39,671 bases of DNA from an uncultured Pelagibacteraceae bacterium (GTDB taxonomy: Bacteria > Pseudomonadota > Alphaproteobacteria > Pelagibacterales > Pelagibacteraceae): contig CACODU010000006.1 in assembly GCA_902626045.1 (NCBI GenBank), forward strand, positions 1-39,671. The letters are read 5' to 3'. The notes under the pieces were generated by a model. It worked only from the letters and a program-made list of their open reading frames with translations, was not told the DNA's origin and made no database searches. This document shows positions 6,420 through 14,713 of the stretch, in pieces. A program made the translations under genes and the position numbers. Every line of letters begins with the position of its first letter. The first letter of the stretch is position 1.

Positions 6420-7406
6420 ATGATTAAAAACATTCTTATCACTGGAGGAGCGGGTTATATAGGATCTCACATATCAGAGGTTTTAATAAGAAATAAAAAA
6501 AAAATATTTATAATAGATAATTTATCCTCAGGTTATAAAAAATTAATAAACAAAAAAGCAAAATTCTATAAAGTAAATATTCTTAACACAAAAAAAATTA
6601 GAAAAATTATCTTAAGTAATAAAATAGACTCAGTTATTCATTTGGCTGCAAATTTAATCATTGGAGAAGGTGAAAAAAACCCAAAAAAATATTACACTAA
6701 TAATGTTAAAGGAACTAACAACTTATTAAAAGCTTGTAAAAATACAAAAGTAAAAAATTTTATTTTTTCATCAACAGCAGCTGTTTACAAAGACGGTCAA
6801 TATAGAGTTAACGAAAATTCAATCATAAAACCAAAAAGTATTTACGGAAAAACCAAAATTCGAGGTGAGAGACTAATTATGAATTTTGCCAAAAAAAATA
6901 AAATAAACTACGGGATCCTAAGGTATTTTAACATTGCAGGCTCAAGTCCATCAGGAAAAATTGGCTTGATAAGTAGAAAAAGTGATCATTTGTTTAAAAA
7001 TTTTTCAATAGAATTAATGAAAAAAAAACCAAAATTAAAGATATATGGTACAGATTATCAAACAAAAGATGGCTCATGTGTCAGAGACTTTATCCATGTT
7101 TCAGATATTGCTGAGATACATTTCTTAATTTTAGAAAAAATAAATAAGATGAATATTTCTAAAATATTAAATTGCGGGTACAACAAAGGTTTATCTGTGT
7201 TAGAAGTTGCTAAAGAATTTAGTCGTCAATCAACAAAAAAAATTGAAATTATTTATACAAAAAGAAGAAATAATGATTTAATAAAAATAATCGCATCTAA
7301 CAATAAACTAAAAAATTTTATAAAATGGAAACCAAAATTTAACAATTTAGCTAAAATTGTAAAAAGCTGCCTAGATTGGGAAAAAAAGCTCAAAAATAAC
7401 AGATAA
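6420..7406 (+). CDS. galE: UDP-glucose 4-epimerase family protein (extended SDR)
   Basis: Interconverts UDP-glucose and UDP-galactose (or related UDP-sugars) for surface polysaccharide. The 328-residue protein has the NAD-binding glycine loop TGGAGYIGSH (8-17), the SSTAAVY segment (117-123) and the catalytic YxxxK (Tyr142, Lys146 in IYGKTK). The GalE-type GSCVRDFIHVSDIAEIH block follows. Substrate choice among UDP-sugars cannot be assigned from sequence. The ATG is 9 bases after the CCA end of tRNA-Arg with no Shine-Dalgarno. Co-transcription and tRNA processing would leave an almost leaderless mRNA. Its stop abuts the zapE start. Confidence 0.85.
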   Translation: MIKNILITGGAGYIGSHISEVLIRNKKKIFIIDNLSSGYKKLINKKAKFYKVNILNTKKIRKIILSNKIDSVIHLAANLIIGEGEKNPKKYYTNNVKGTNNLLKACKNTKVKNFIFSSTAAVYKDGQYRVNENSIIKPKSIYGKTKIRGERLIMNFAKKNKINYGILRYFNIAGSSPSGKIGLISRKSDHLFKNFSIELMKKKPKLKIYGTDYQTKDGSCVRDFIHVSDIAEIHFLILEKINKMNISKILNCGYNKGLSVLEVAKEFSRQSTKKIEIIYTKRRNNDLIKIIASNNKLKNFIKWKPKFNNLAKIVKSCLDWEKKLKNNR

Positions 7407-8443
7407 ATGACAAATATAAATTTACAAGATTCATTCAAAGAATTTTGTAAGCAAAATAAACTTGAAATAAATTCATCACAAATCAAAGTAATTAATTTAT
7501 TAGATAGATTTTTTGATAATAAAGAAACTTTTTTAAGAAGAATTTTTAAAAAAAAAAAGAAACTTTGTTTTTATTTATATGGAAAAGTTGGCGTAGGTAA
7601 AACAATGCTACTTGATTTCTATTACGATAGATTAAAAATCAAAAAACTTAGACAACATTTTAATGAGTTTATGTTAAGTTATCATGACTTTAAACATGAA
7701 AAAAAAGATACTAACTCAATTAATGATTTTGTAAAAAAACTAAAAAAAAATACGATTTAATATTTTTAGATGAATTTCAAGTTACTAATATTGTCGATGC
7801 AATGATTTTGGGCAAATTATTTCAATTGATTTTTGAAGCAAATATTAAAATTATAATTACTACAAATACCAAACTTAATGATCTTTACAAGGATGGACTA
7901 CAACGAGAACAATTTGTACCTTTTATTTCAATTATACAGAAGTTTTCAATTCAAAAAGAATTATTAATAAATGATGACTATCGAACAATAAATAATGAAA
8001 AATTTCATAATTTTTTTTACCCTTTAAATGAAAAAACATCATTTAAAATTAATCAAAGATTCCGAGAACTAACAAAGAATAAAATCAAAGAAAAAAAAAT
8101 AGTATCAACAAAGGGTAGAGATTTTATAATTGAAAATTTTTATTCTGGTGTTGCTAGATTTTTTTATAAAGATTTATGTGATAAAAATTTAGGTGCCGAA
8201 GATTACATAAATATTTCTAGTTTTTGCAAAGATATATTTATTGAGGAGATACCAAAGTTTAATGATGAAAATTCTAATCAACAACTACGATTTATCATTA
8301 TGATTGATATATTTTATGAAAAAAAAATTAAATTAACTTTATCTATGGAAGAAAATTTAGATAATTTAAGTTCATCTGAGAAACATTCGGAGGTTTTTAA
8401 AAGGACTCGAAGTAGACTGTTTGAAATGACAAAAAGTCCCTAA
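7407..8443 (+). CDS. zapE: ZapE/AFG1-family ATPase, interrupted by a frameshift at an A9 tract
   Basis: A cell-division and quality-control-associated P-loop ATPase of about 345 residues if read across the break. Frame 1 (7407-7760) carries the N-terminal part and Walker A LYGKVGVGKTMLLD, then hits TAA at 7758-7760. The -1 frame carries on without a gap with KKKYDLIFLDEFQVTNIVDA, the Walker B region of this family, upstream of the apparent second ORF at 7802, and runs to 8443 with the usual GLQREQFVPF block. The switch falls in nine A residues (7742-7750). One extra A, or a -1 ribosomal shift on A AAA AAA, restores the family sequence. The product is therefore a sequencing artefact, a slippage-rescued gene or a recent pseudogene. 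The start abuts the galE stop. Confidence 0.88.
7742..7750 (+). other. A9 slippage tract / frameshift site in zapE
   Basis: Nine consecutive A where the zapE frame must change by -1. In the zero frame it reads CTA AAA AAA AAT, containing the slippery heptamer A AAA AAA. I see no GC-rich stem immediately downstream that would stimulate a programmed ribosomal shift, so transcript slippage or a homopolymer miscall is likelier. Confidence 0.7.
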
Positions 8444-8515
8444 TTTAAAGTAGTATTTTCATATATGTTGCAGTTCTATTATTAAGCGAACTACATTTAG
8501 TGCCTGCTTTAAATT
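8442..8515 (+). ncRNA. possible structured leader element upstream of aapJ
   Basis: AATTTAAAG (8442-8450) pairs with CTTTAAATT (8507-8515). The helix continues TAG with CTG to give 12 bp with one G-U. Inside, AGTTC (8472-8476) pairs with GAACT (8488-8492) around an 11-base loop. An alternative GTAGT/ACTAC pairing (8450-8454/8490-8494) competes with the outer helix, which is the kind of exclusive pairing seen in switches. It starts at the zapE stop and lies about 100 bases before aapJ. It matches no riboswitch class I know, and chance folding in AT-rich DNA is possible. Confidence 0.3.
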
Positions 8516-8549
8516 GTAATTCGATCTAAAAAAGATGATAATTCATTCG

Positions 8550-8570
8550 TTTTGAAACAACGTTTCAAAA
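8550..8570. promoter_or_regulatory. inverted repeat, candidate operator upstream of aapJ
   Basis: TTTTGAAAC and GTTTCAAAA are perfect 9-base arms around AAC. The symmetry and the GAAAC/GTTTC arms resemble operators of dimeric helix-turn-helix regulators. A is on the 3' side, not a T-run, so it is not an intrinsic terminator for zapE. Confidence 0.5.
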
Positions 8571-8571
8571 A

Positions 8572-8585
8572 TATTGTTAACAATA
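8572..8585. promoter_or_regulatory. 14-base perfect palindrome upstream of aapJ
   Basis: TATTGTTAACAATA is fully self-complementary. It lies one base after the 8550-8570 inverted repeat and 27 bases before the aapJ ATG. A second operator or an overlapping promoter is plausible; the sequence alone does not name the regulator. Confidence 0.4.
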
Positions 8586-8612
8586 AAAATAACTAAAGAG
8601 GATTATAATAAT

Positions 8613-9659
8613 ATGATCAAATCAATCAAAACTTGGATTTTAGTTGGATTTGCATCTTTGCTTTTAGTCGCTTGCGGCCAAGGCGGAGGGGGAGCTGGTT
8701 CAAAAAAATCTAAAACTTTAGATAATACTAAGAAAGCTGGTTTTGTGAAATGTGGTGTTTCACAAGGTCTTCCTGGTTTCTCTAATGCTGATGCATCTGG
8801 AAACTGGTCTGGTATTGACGTGGACGTATGTAGAGCTGTTGCAGCTGCTGTATTAGGTGATGCAGACAAAGTTAAATATACCCCGTTAAGTGCTAAAGAG
8901 AGATTTACGGCATTAACATCAGGCGAAATTGATGTACTTGCACGTAACACTACTTGGACTTTATCAAGAGATGCTGACATTGGTTTAACTTTTGTTGGTG
9001 TAAACTTTTATGATGGTCAAGGATTCATGGTGAGAAAAAATTCTGGAATTAATTCTGTGAATGATTTCAAAAATGGTATTTCTGCTTGTACAAACACAGG
9101 TACAACTACCGAGCTTAACATGAGAGACTTCTTTAATTCCAAAAATATAAGTTACGAACCAATTGCGTTTGAAAAAGCAGACGAAGTTGTTCAAGCTTAT
9201 GATGCTGGAAGATGTGATACTTACACTACTGATAAATCTGGTTTAGCGGCACAAAGAACTAAAATGTCAAACCCAGATGAGCACAAAGTATTACCTGAAA
9301 CGATTTCTAAAGAACCATTGGGTCCTGTTGTAAGACAAGGGGATTCAGTATGGGAAGATATCGTAAGATGGTCTCTTAATACTATGATCGAAGCTGAGGA
9401 GTATGGTGTTAATTCATCAAACGCTTCTAGCCTAAAAGACTCTGAGAACCCAGCCATTAAGAGACTAGTAGGTTCTGAAGGTGAATTAGGTGCAGCATTC
9501 GGTTTAGATAACGAATGGAGCTTAAGAATTATCGAGCAAGTTGGTAATTATGGTGAAAGCTATAAAAAACATATAGCTGACACTGGAATTTTACCTAATA
9601 GAGGTCCAAATCAATTATGGACAAAAGGTGGAATTCTTTACGTACCACCAGCAAGATAA
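8613..9659 (+). CDS. aapJ: general L-amino acid ABC transporter substrate-binding protein (AapJ/YhdW type)
   Basis: Captures amino acids in the periplasm for the Aap importer. I start it at 8613, after an AAAGAGGA ribosome binding site (8595-8602), not at the longer in-frame start 8574. The N-terminus MIKSIKTWILVGFASLLLVAC then ends in a lipobox-like LVAC with Cys21, followed by a glycine-rich linker, suggesting a lipid-anchored form. The mature part shows family-wide blocks such as VKCGVSQGLPGFS, GIDVDVCRAVAAAVLGD, RFTALTSGEIDVLARNTTWT and, at the end, GPNQLWTKGGILYVPPAR. Length of about 349 fits AapJ. The region upstream carries two palindromes and a possible folded leader. A terminator-like hairpin follows, so this gene should be expressed above its permeases. 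Confidence 0.93.
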   Translation: MIKSIKTWILVGFASLLLVACGQGGGGAGSKKSKTLDNTKKAGFVKCGVSQGLPGFSNADASGNWSGIDVDVCRAVAAAVLGDADKVKYTPLSAKERFTALTSGEIDVLARNTTWTLSRDADIGLTFVGVNFYDGQGFMVRKNSGINSVNDFKNGISACTNTGTTTELNMRDFFNSKNISYEPIAFEKADEVVQAYDAGRCDTYTTDKSGLAAQRTKMSNPDEHKVLPETISKEPLGPVVRQGDSVWEDIVRWSLNTMIEAEEYGVNSSNASSLKDSENPAIKRLVGSEGELGAAFGLDNEWSLRIIEQVGNYGESYKKHIADTGILPNRGPNQLWTKGGILYVPPAR

Positions 9660-9677
9660 TTGCTAATAAAATTAAAA

Positions 9678-9706
9678 AGGGCTGGATTTATCCGGCCCTT
9701 TTTTTT
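9678..9706 (+). terminator. intrinsic terminator / attenuator between aapJ and aapQ
   Basis: A 9-bp stem AGGGCTGGA/TCCGGCCCT (9678-9686 with 9691-9699, one G-U) has a TTTA loop and runs straight into eight T (9699-9706). It begins 18 bases after the aapJ stop, and aapQ starts 14 bases after it. It should end most transcripts and let a fraction through to the permease genes. Confidence 0.9.
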
Positions 9707-9720
9707 AATCTCAAATTTTA

Positions 9721-10896
9721 ATGAATCTTAAAAAACTAAATATAGAAAACAAAAAGGTAAGAGATTTTATACCTCAAGCATTAACTGTTTTAGCTTTACT
9801 CTCTGTAATTATTTATTTTGCAACAAATGCTCAAATTAACATGGGCAACAGAGGAATATCTTTTGGTTTTGGTTTTTTAAATCAAGAAGCATCATTTGAT
9901 ATTACTTTTTCAATGATCGAATACGATGGTTCTTATTCTTACGGTAGAGCATTTTTAGTAGGATTATTGAATACAATTTTAGTCTCAGTAATTGGAATTT
10001 TTTTTGCAACAATCATTGGAGTAATTGTAGGAGTATCTAGATTATCAGATAATTATTTGATAGCGAAAGTAGCTGAGTGGTATGTAGAAATTTTTAGAAA
10101 TATACCTTTGATTTTACAAATTTTTTTCTGGTATTTTGCTGCTTTAAGAGCACTTCCTTTACCTGAAAACGGAATAAGTTTTAATGATATATCATTTTTA
10201 ACGATAAAAGGTTGGTATGTACCAAAATTTATATGGACTAATTTTAATATTTTTCTTTTATCAGTTATAGCTGCATTTATAGCTATTTATTTTATTAGTT
10301 CTTATGCAACTAAACAAAGAGAACAATTTGGAAGACAATTGCCTACAACAACTATTTCTTTAGCAACATTAATCATTTTACCTTTACTAACATTTCTTTT
10401 TCTTGGTGTATCTCTTAATTTTGAATACCCAGTTTTAAAACAATTATCTTCAACAGTTTATACTTATGAAGGTGGCGTAAGTATAATTCCAGAGCTAATA
10501 GCATTAGCTTTGGCTTTATCAATGTACACAGCGACATTCATTGCTGAAAATGTCAGAGCTGGAATTTTGGGCGTTAGCAAAGGTCAAAAAGAAGCTGCAG
10601 CAAGTATCGGATTAAATAAAAATCAAATTTTGAAACTTGTAGTGATGCCTCAGGCACTAAGAATTATTATTCCACCAACCACAAATCAATATTTAAATTT
10701 GACAAAAAATTCATCTTTGGCAGCTGCTATAGCGTATCCAGATATAGTGCTAGTTTTTGCAGGAACCGCTTTAATGCAAACAGGTAGAGCTATTGAAATA
10801 ATTTCAATAACAATGCTTACTTATTTAACCTTAAGTATTTCAATTTCGATTTTTATGAATTGGTACAATAAAAAAATGGCTATTAAGGAAAAATAA
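9721..10896 (+). CDS. aapQ: general L-amino acid ABC transporter permease (AapQ/YhdX type)
   Basis: One of two inner-membrane subunits of the Aap amino-acid importer. The 391 residues have an N-terminal membrane segment, then the HisMQ-type permease core. The ATPase-contact EAA loop reads KGQKEAAASIGLNKNQILKLVVMPQALR in two adjoining blocks near residue 290, followed by IIIPPTTNQYLNLTKNSSLA, a strong family signature. A YVEIFRNIPLILQIFFWY block lies near residue 125. The long insert between the first membrane segments is typical of AapQ compared with simple HisQ. It overlaps aapM by one base (TAATG). Confidence 0.93.
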   Translation: MNLKKLNIENKKVRDFIPQALTVLALLSVIIYFATNAQINMGNRGISFGFGFLNQEASFDITFSMIEYDGSYSYGRAFLVGLLNTILVSVIGIFFATIIGVIVGVSRLSDNYLIAKVAEWYVEIFRNIPLILQIFFWYFAALRALPLPENGISFNDISFLTIKGWYVPKFIWTNFNIFLLSVIAAFIAIYFISSYATKQREQFGRQLPTTTISLATLIILPLLTFLFLGVSLNFEYPVLKQLSSTVYTYEGGVSIIPELIALALALSMYTATFIAENVRAGILGVSKGQKEAAASIGLNKNQILKLVVMPQALRIIIPPTTNQYLNLTKNSSLAAAIAYPDIVLVFAGTALMQTGRAIEIISITMLTYLTLSISISIFMNWYNKKMAIKEK

Positions 10897-12149
10897 TGAA
10901 TTTAATTGCAAAACCCTCCAAAAAAAATATTAAAATTTATGTTCCTATAGGTTTATCTCTTGTCTCTTTAAGTTTTTTTGATGTTTTTGTTAACGCTTTC
11001 TTTAATTTCAATCTAATGGGATTTTTACCCTCTCAATTAAGCTATTTTTCCCCATTAATGTTAGGTTTTATTGGATTTTATCTCATTAGAATTGAATTTA
11101 GCGGTATTGGTTCTCTAGATACATTAAATAAGAATATCAATTCAAATAATTTTAACGCTTTATTAACTCTTTTTACAATCTTTATAATTATTAAATCTAT
11201 TCCACCAATGTTGGATTGGTTTATTTTAGATGCTAATTTTGTAGGTAATTCAAAAGAAGACTGTACAGGCGATGGCGCTTGTTGGGTTTTTATAAAAGTT
11301 TGGTTCAATAGGTTTATGTATGGTCTCTATCCTGATACAGAACAATGGAGAATAAATACAGCTTTTTTAATCTTATTTACTGTTGTAGGAATTTCATTTT
11401 TCGTATCTGAAAAACTAAAAAAATACTTTATATTATTCCTGTTATTTGTTTTTCCATTCTTAGGAATTAAACTTATTTCAGGAGGAAGTTTTGGACTTGA
11501 GTATGTTGAAAGTGCGGCCTGGGGAGGTCTTTCATTAACTTTTATTATTTCTGCTTTTGCAATACTTTTCTGTTTTCCGATTGGTGTAATTTTAGCTCTT
11601 GGAAGAAGATCTTCTTTACCCGCAATTAAATATATTTCTATTGGATTTATTGAACTTTGGAGAGGAGTTCCTCTAATTACAGTTTTATTTATGTCAGCTG
11701 TAATGTTTCCAATGTTTTTACCTGATGGAACTTTTATTGATAAATTGATAAGAGTGCTAATAGCGATTACATTGTTTGAAGCTGCGTATATGGCAGAAGT
11801 TGTTAGAGGTGGATTGCAAGCTTTACCAAAAGGTCAATATGAAGCTGCGAAGTCATTAGGAATGGGTTATTGGAGAATGAATGCACTTATAATATTACCC
11901 CAAGCGCTTAAATTGGTGATACCTGGAATAGCCAACACTCTTTTAGCTCTTGTAAAAGATACGCCATTAATTTTCGTTGTAGGGTTGATGGAATTAGCAG
12001 GTATGATAGGTTTAGCAAAAACTAATCCTAAATGGCTTGGAATGGCAATGGAGGGCTATGTTTTTGCAGGTTTAGTTTTCTGGGTAATATGTTATGCAAT
12101 GAGTAGATACAGTCAAAATTTAGAGAAAAAATTAAGTACAGAGAGATAA
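10896..12149 (+). CDS. aapM: general L-amino acid ABC transporter permease (AapM/YhdY type)
   Basis: Second channel subunit of the Aap importer. The 417 residues have several hydrophobic segments, including an AapM-type extended N-terminal half with a [19 protein letters not shown] periplasmic stretch. The permease core carries [19 protein letters not shown] and the EAA loop [20 protein letters not shown] with the following [11 protein letters not shown]. It starts on the last base of the aapQ stop codon (TAATG), and the ATPase gene begins 2 bases after its own stop. Stoichiometric expression of the three is therefore likely. Confidence 0.93.
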   Translation: MNLIAKPSKKNIKIYVPIGLSLVSLSFFDVFVNAFFNFNLMGFLPSQLSYFSPLMLGFIGFYLIRIEFSGIGSLDTLNKNINSNNFNALLTLFTIFIIIKSIPPMLDWFILDANFVGNSKEDCTGDGACWVFIKVWFNRFMYGLYPDTEQWRINTAFLILFTVVGISFFVSEKLKKYFILFLLFVFPFLGIKLISGGSFGLEYVESAAWGGLSLTFIISAFAILFCFPIGVILALGRRSSLPAIKYISIGFIELWRGVPLITVLFMSAVMFPMFLPDGTFIDKLIRVLIAITLFEAAYMAEVVRGGLQALPKGQYEAAKSLGMGYWRMNALIILPQALKLVIPGIANTLLALVKDTPLIFVVGLMELAGMIGLAKTNPKWLGMAMEGYVFAGLVFWVICYAMSRYSQNLEKKLSTER

Positions 12150-12151
12150 TA

Positions 12152-12883
12152 ATGTCAAAAATAATTGAGCTTAAAAATGTAAATAAATGGTTTGATAAAT
12201 TTCAAGTTCTAAAAGATATTGATCTTGAAGTAGCTCCACAAGAAAAAATTGTTATATGTGGACCATCTGGATCTGGTAAGTCAACATTAATAAGATGTAT
12301 TAATAGACTAGAAGAGCATCAAGAAGGAAATATAATTGTTGACGGTACAGAACTCGCTGAGAATACAAAAAATATTGAAAAAATAAGAGCCGAAGTTGGA
12401 ATGGTATTCCAGCAGTTTAATTTATTTCCTCACTTATCAATATTAGACAATTGTTCATTAGCCCCTATATGGGTAAAAAAACTTCCAAAAAAACAAGCTG
12501 AAGAAATTGCAATGAATAATTTAAAAAGGGTTCAAATTGATGATCAAGCTTTAAAATTCCCAGGGCAACTTTCAGGCGGTCAACAACAACGTGCTGCGAT
12601 TGCAAGAGCCTTATGTATGGAACCAAAAATAATGCTATTCGACGAACCTACATCTGCACTTGATCCAGAAATGATTAAAGAAGTATTAGATGTAATGGTT
12701 GATTTAGCGAAAGGCGGAATGACTATGATAGTTGTAACACACGAAATGGGTTTTGCTAAGGAAGTCGCTGATTATATGATTTTCATGGATGAGGGTAAAA
12801 TTGTAGAGAGAGCTAAAACAAAAGAATTTTTTGAAAACCCTAAATCTGAGAGAACAAAACTTTTTTTAAGTCAAATTTTATAG
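12152..12883 (+). CDS. aapP: general L-amino acid ABC transporter ATP-binding protein (AapP/YhdZ type)
   Basis: Powers amino-acid import by the AapQM channel. At 243 residues it has the standard size of polar amino-acid ATPases. Walker A is GPSGSGKST (about 37-45), the Q-loop segment [11 protein letters not shown], the ABC signature [15 protein letters not shown], Walker [15 protein letters not shown] and the H-loop VTHEMGFA. All catalytic residues are present. The last 6 bases overlap the end of the convergent cysteine-synthase-like gene, so no terminator separates the two. Confidence 0.95.
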   Translation: MSKIIELKNVNKWFDKFQVLKDIDLEVAPQEKIVICGPSGSGKSTLIRCINRLEEHQEGNIIVDGTELAENTKNIEKIRAEVGMVFQQFNLFPHLSILDNCSLAPIWVKKLPKKQAEEIAMNNLKRVQIDDQALKFPGQLSGGQQQRAAIARALCMEPKIMLFDEPTSALDPEMIKEVLDVMVDLAKGGMTMIVVTHEMGFAKEVADYMIFMDEGKIVERAKTKEFFENPKSERTKLFLSQIL

Positions 12884-13873
12884 CCATTTTGGTATTGGTA
12901 AATTTTTACTTTTTAAGAATTCTTTGTTAAAAATTTTACTAGCATATCTTTTACCATGATCACAAAGTATTGTTACAATTGTTTTTCCAGGTCCCAATTG
13001 TTTTGCAAGTTTAATGGCTCCAGCAATATTTATACCAGAGGATCCACCTAAAATTATTTTTTGATTTTCTATTAAATCATAGACTATATTTAAAGCTTCA
13101 GTATCATCCGTTTGAAAAGCATCATCTACAAGTGCTTTATCAAAATTCTTTGTAATTCTTCCTGTTCCAATTCCTTCTGTTATCGAACTCCCAGTGCTCT
13201 CAAGTTTATTATTTTTAATATGTGAGTACAAAGATGAACCCATAGGATCTGAAAGTGCAATTTTAATATTCTTATTTTTATTTTTTAGTCCTAACGACAC
13301 ACCAGCTAATGTACCTCCTGTACCCACTGCACAAGTGAAACCATCAATTGACCCAGCTGTTTGACTCCAAATTTCCTCTGCTGTCGTTTGAATATGAGCT
13401 TCTGTGTTTATAATATTGTCGAATTGGTTGGCCCAATAAACACCATTAGAATTAGTTTTATTCAAATCCTCAGCTATTTGCTTAGATTGTTTTATATAGT
13501 TTTTTGGATCTGCATAAGGAACAGCATCAACTTCAATAAGCTCAGCGCCTAATTTTTTTAAAGTTTCTTTTTTCTCAATGGATTGTGTTTTGGGAATAAC
13601 AATCTTCAAATTCAAACCATACTCTTTGCAAACCACTGCCAAACCAATTCCTGTATTACCAGCGGTTCCTTCAACTATAGTTCCGCCTTTAGATATTAAT
13701 TTCTTTTTTAGGGCATCTTGCACAATAAATAACGCAGCTCTATCCTTTACAGACTCTCCAGGATTGAAATATTCAGCTTTACCATAAATATGACAACCTG
13801 TTAATTCTGAGGCTTGTTTTAACCTTACTAATGGTGTATTTCCAATTTGTGAAATAACTGAGTTTGTTTCCAT
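12878..13873 (-). CDS. cysK: cysteine synthase-like PLP enzyme (CysK family)
   Basis: A fold-type II PLP enzyme, expected to make cysteine from O-acetylserine and sulfide. The 331 residues carry IGNTPLVRL (10-18), the PLP-binding lysine in SVKDRAA (Lys43), the substrate loop [10 protein letters not shown] (68-77) and the PLP phosphate loop GTGGTLAG. The substrate loop reads TAGNTG instead of the TSGNTG of standard CysK. That variant is found in a branch including fungal mitochondrial homologues whose activity is less certain, so the exact substrate is open. It runs convergent to aapP (6-base overlap) and divergent from the DUF6134-like gene with only 12 bases between start codons. Confidence 0.8.
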   Translation of the reverse strand: METNSVISQIGNTPLVRLKQASELTGCHIYGKAEYFNPGESVKDRAALFIVQDALKKKLISKGGTIVEGTAGNTGIGLAVVCKEYGLNLKIVIPKTQSIEKKETLKKLGAELIEVDAVPYADPKNYIKQSKQIAEDLNKTNSNGVYWANQFDNIINTEAHIQTTAEEIWSQTAGSIDGFTCAVGTGGTLAGVSLGLKNKNKNIKIALSDPMGSSLYSHIKNNKLESTGSSITEGIGTGRITKNFDKALVDDAFQTDDTEALNIVYDLIENQKIILGGSSGINIAGAIKLAKQLGPGKTIVTILCDHGKRYASKIFNKEFLKSKNLPIPKWL

Positions 13874-13885
13874 ATCACTAAATAT

Positions 13886-14570
13886 ATGAAAAAACTTTTA
13901 CTTTCAATTTTTATATTTTATTCAATTAGTTTTGAAACATTTAGCCATGTTGATCACTATGCTAAATATAATTATTTAGAGTATGAGCTGTTTAGAAATA
14001 ACAAGTCCATAGGGTATCACAAATATGTTTTTAAAAGAGAGGGTAAAAATTTAACCATTTATAATGAAGTAAGTTTTAAAATTACTAAACTAGGAATTGA
14101 TTTATATAAGTATTATGCATCTGGACAAGAACAATATATTAATGGTGTTTTTTCTGGTTTTAAATCTGAAACAAACCAAAATAAAAAAGAAAAGTATGTA
14201 AATATTTCTATTGACAAAAAAGATAAAAATTTAGTCATCGATGGTTCATCTTATAAAGGAAAAGTTGAAAAAGATATTATTATTGGGACTTGGTGGAACC
14301 ACGAAATTGTACAAAAAAAAGCTCAAATAAGTGCTGTTTCAGGGAGAATAATTGAACAAAAAGTTGAGTTTTTTAGGTAAGGAAGATGTAAAAATTGGCG
14401 ATAAAACTTATAAAACATTAAAATTTAATTTCAGTTCATCTGATCCAAGTTTATCTAAAGATAAAAAACTAAATACAGATATTTGGTATGAGGAAGATAC
14501 ATATCTTTGGGTAAAAGCAGCGTTCGACAAAACAGGTTATTGGGAATATAGAATAAAAGATGTTAAATAA
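13886..14570 (+). CDS. DUF6134-like exported protein, interrupted by a one-base frameshift
   Basis: A predicted periplasmic protein of about 228 residues of unknown function. It has a signal peptide (MKKLLLSIFIFYSISFETFS) and a beta-rich body with an IIGTWWNHEIV block typical, as I recall, of DUF6134. The first frame runs from 13886 to TAA at 14378-14380, ending in a foreign-looking EFFR. The family sequence continues in the +1 frame from the same point as FLGKEDVKIGDKTYKTLKFN to DKTGYWEYRIKDVK (stop 14568-14570). The switch is a run of six T (14369-14374); five T would give a continuous frame. It is a miscall, a recoding site or a very recent mutation. A weak terminator follows. Confidence 0.75.
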
Positions 14571-14607
14571 TTTTTAATTTCGTCCCATTTTCAGAACATA
14601 AGTCAAT

Positions 14608-14637
14608 AGGTTTTTTTATAAAAATTAACCTTTTTTT
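14608..14637 (+). terminator. weak intrinsic terminator after the DUF6134-like gene
   Basis: AGGTT (14608-14612) pairs with AACCT (14627-14631). Further A-T pairing of the following T and A runs is possible across a two-base bulge, and seven T (14631-14637) follow. GC content of the stem is low, so efficiency is doubtful. The rest of the gap to the XRE gene holds an A6/T12 run (14643-14660) and nothing else I can name. Confidence 0.4.
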
Positions 14638-14713
14638 AGCTTAAAAAATTTTTTTTTTTTATATTGCTTAATTGTTCGTTATGGGGTTAAGTCATAAAAA
14701 AAAGGGAGTTCTA

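Noticed and set aside
8550-8570. Terminator for zapE
   Set aside because: The symmetric repeat is followed by A and not by a T-run, so it fits an operator better.
8574-8612. Upstream in-frame start for aapJ
   Set aside because: It would put charged residues before a clean lipoprotein signal, and the strong ribosome binding site at 8595-8602 serves the ATG at 8613.
8603-8980. 125-codon minus-strand ORF opposite aapJ
   Set aside because: Antisense shadow of a conserved gene, with no ribosome binding site or domain.
14643-14660. A6-T12 run as an intrinsic terminator
   Set aside because: No GC stem; it can only form weak A-T pairing.
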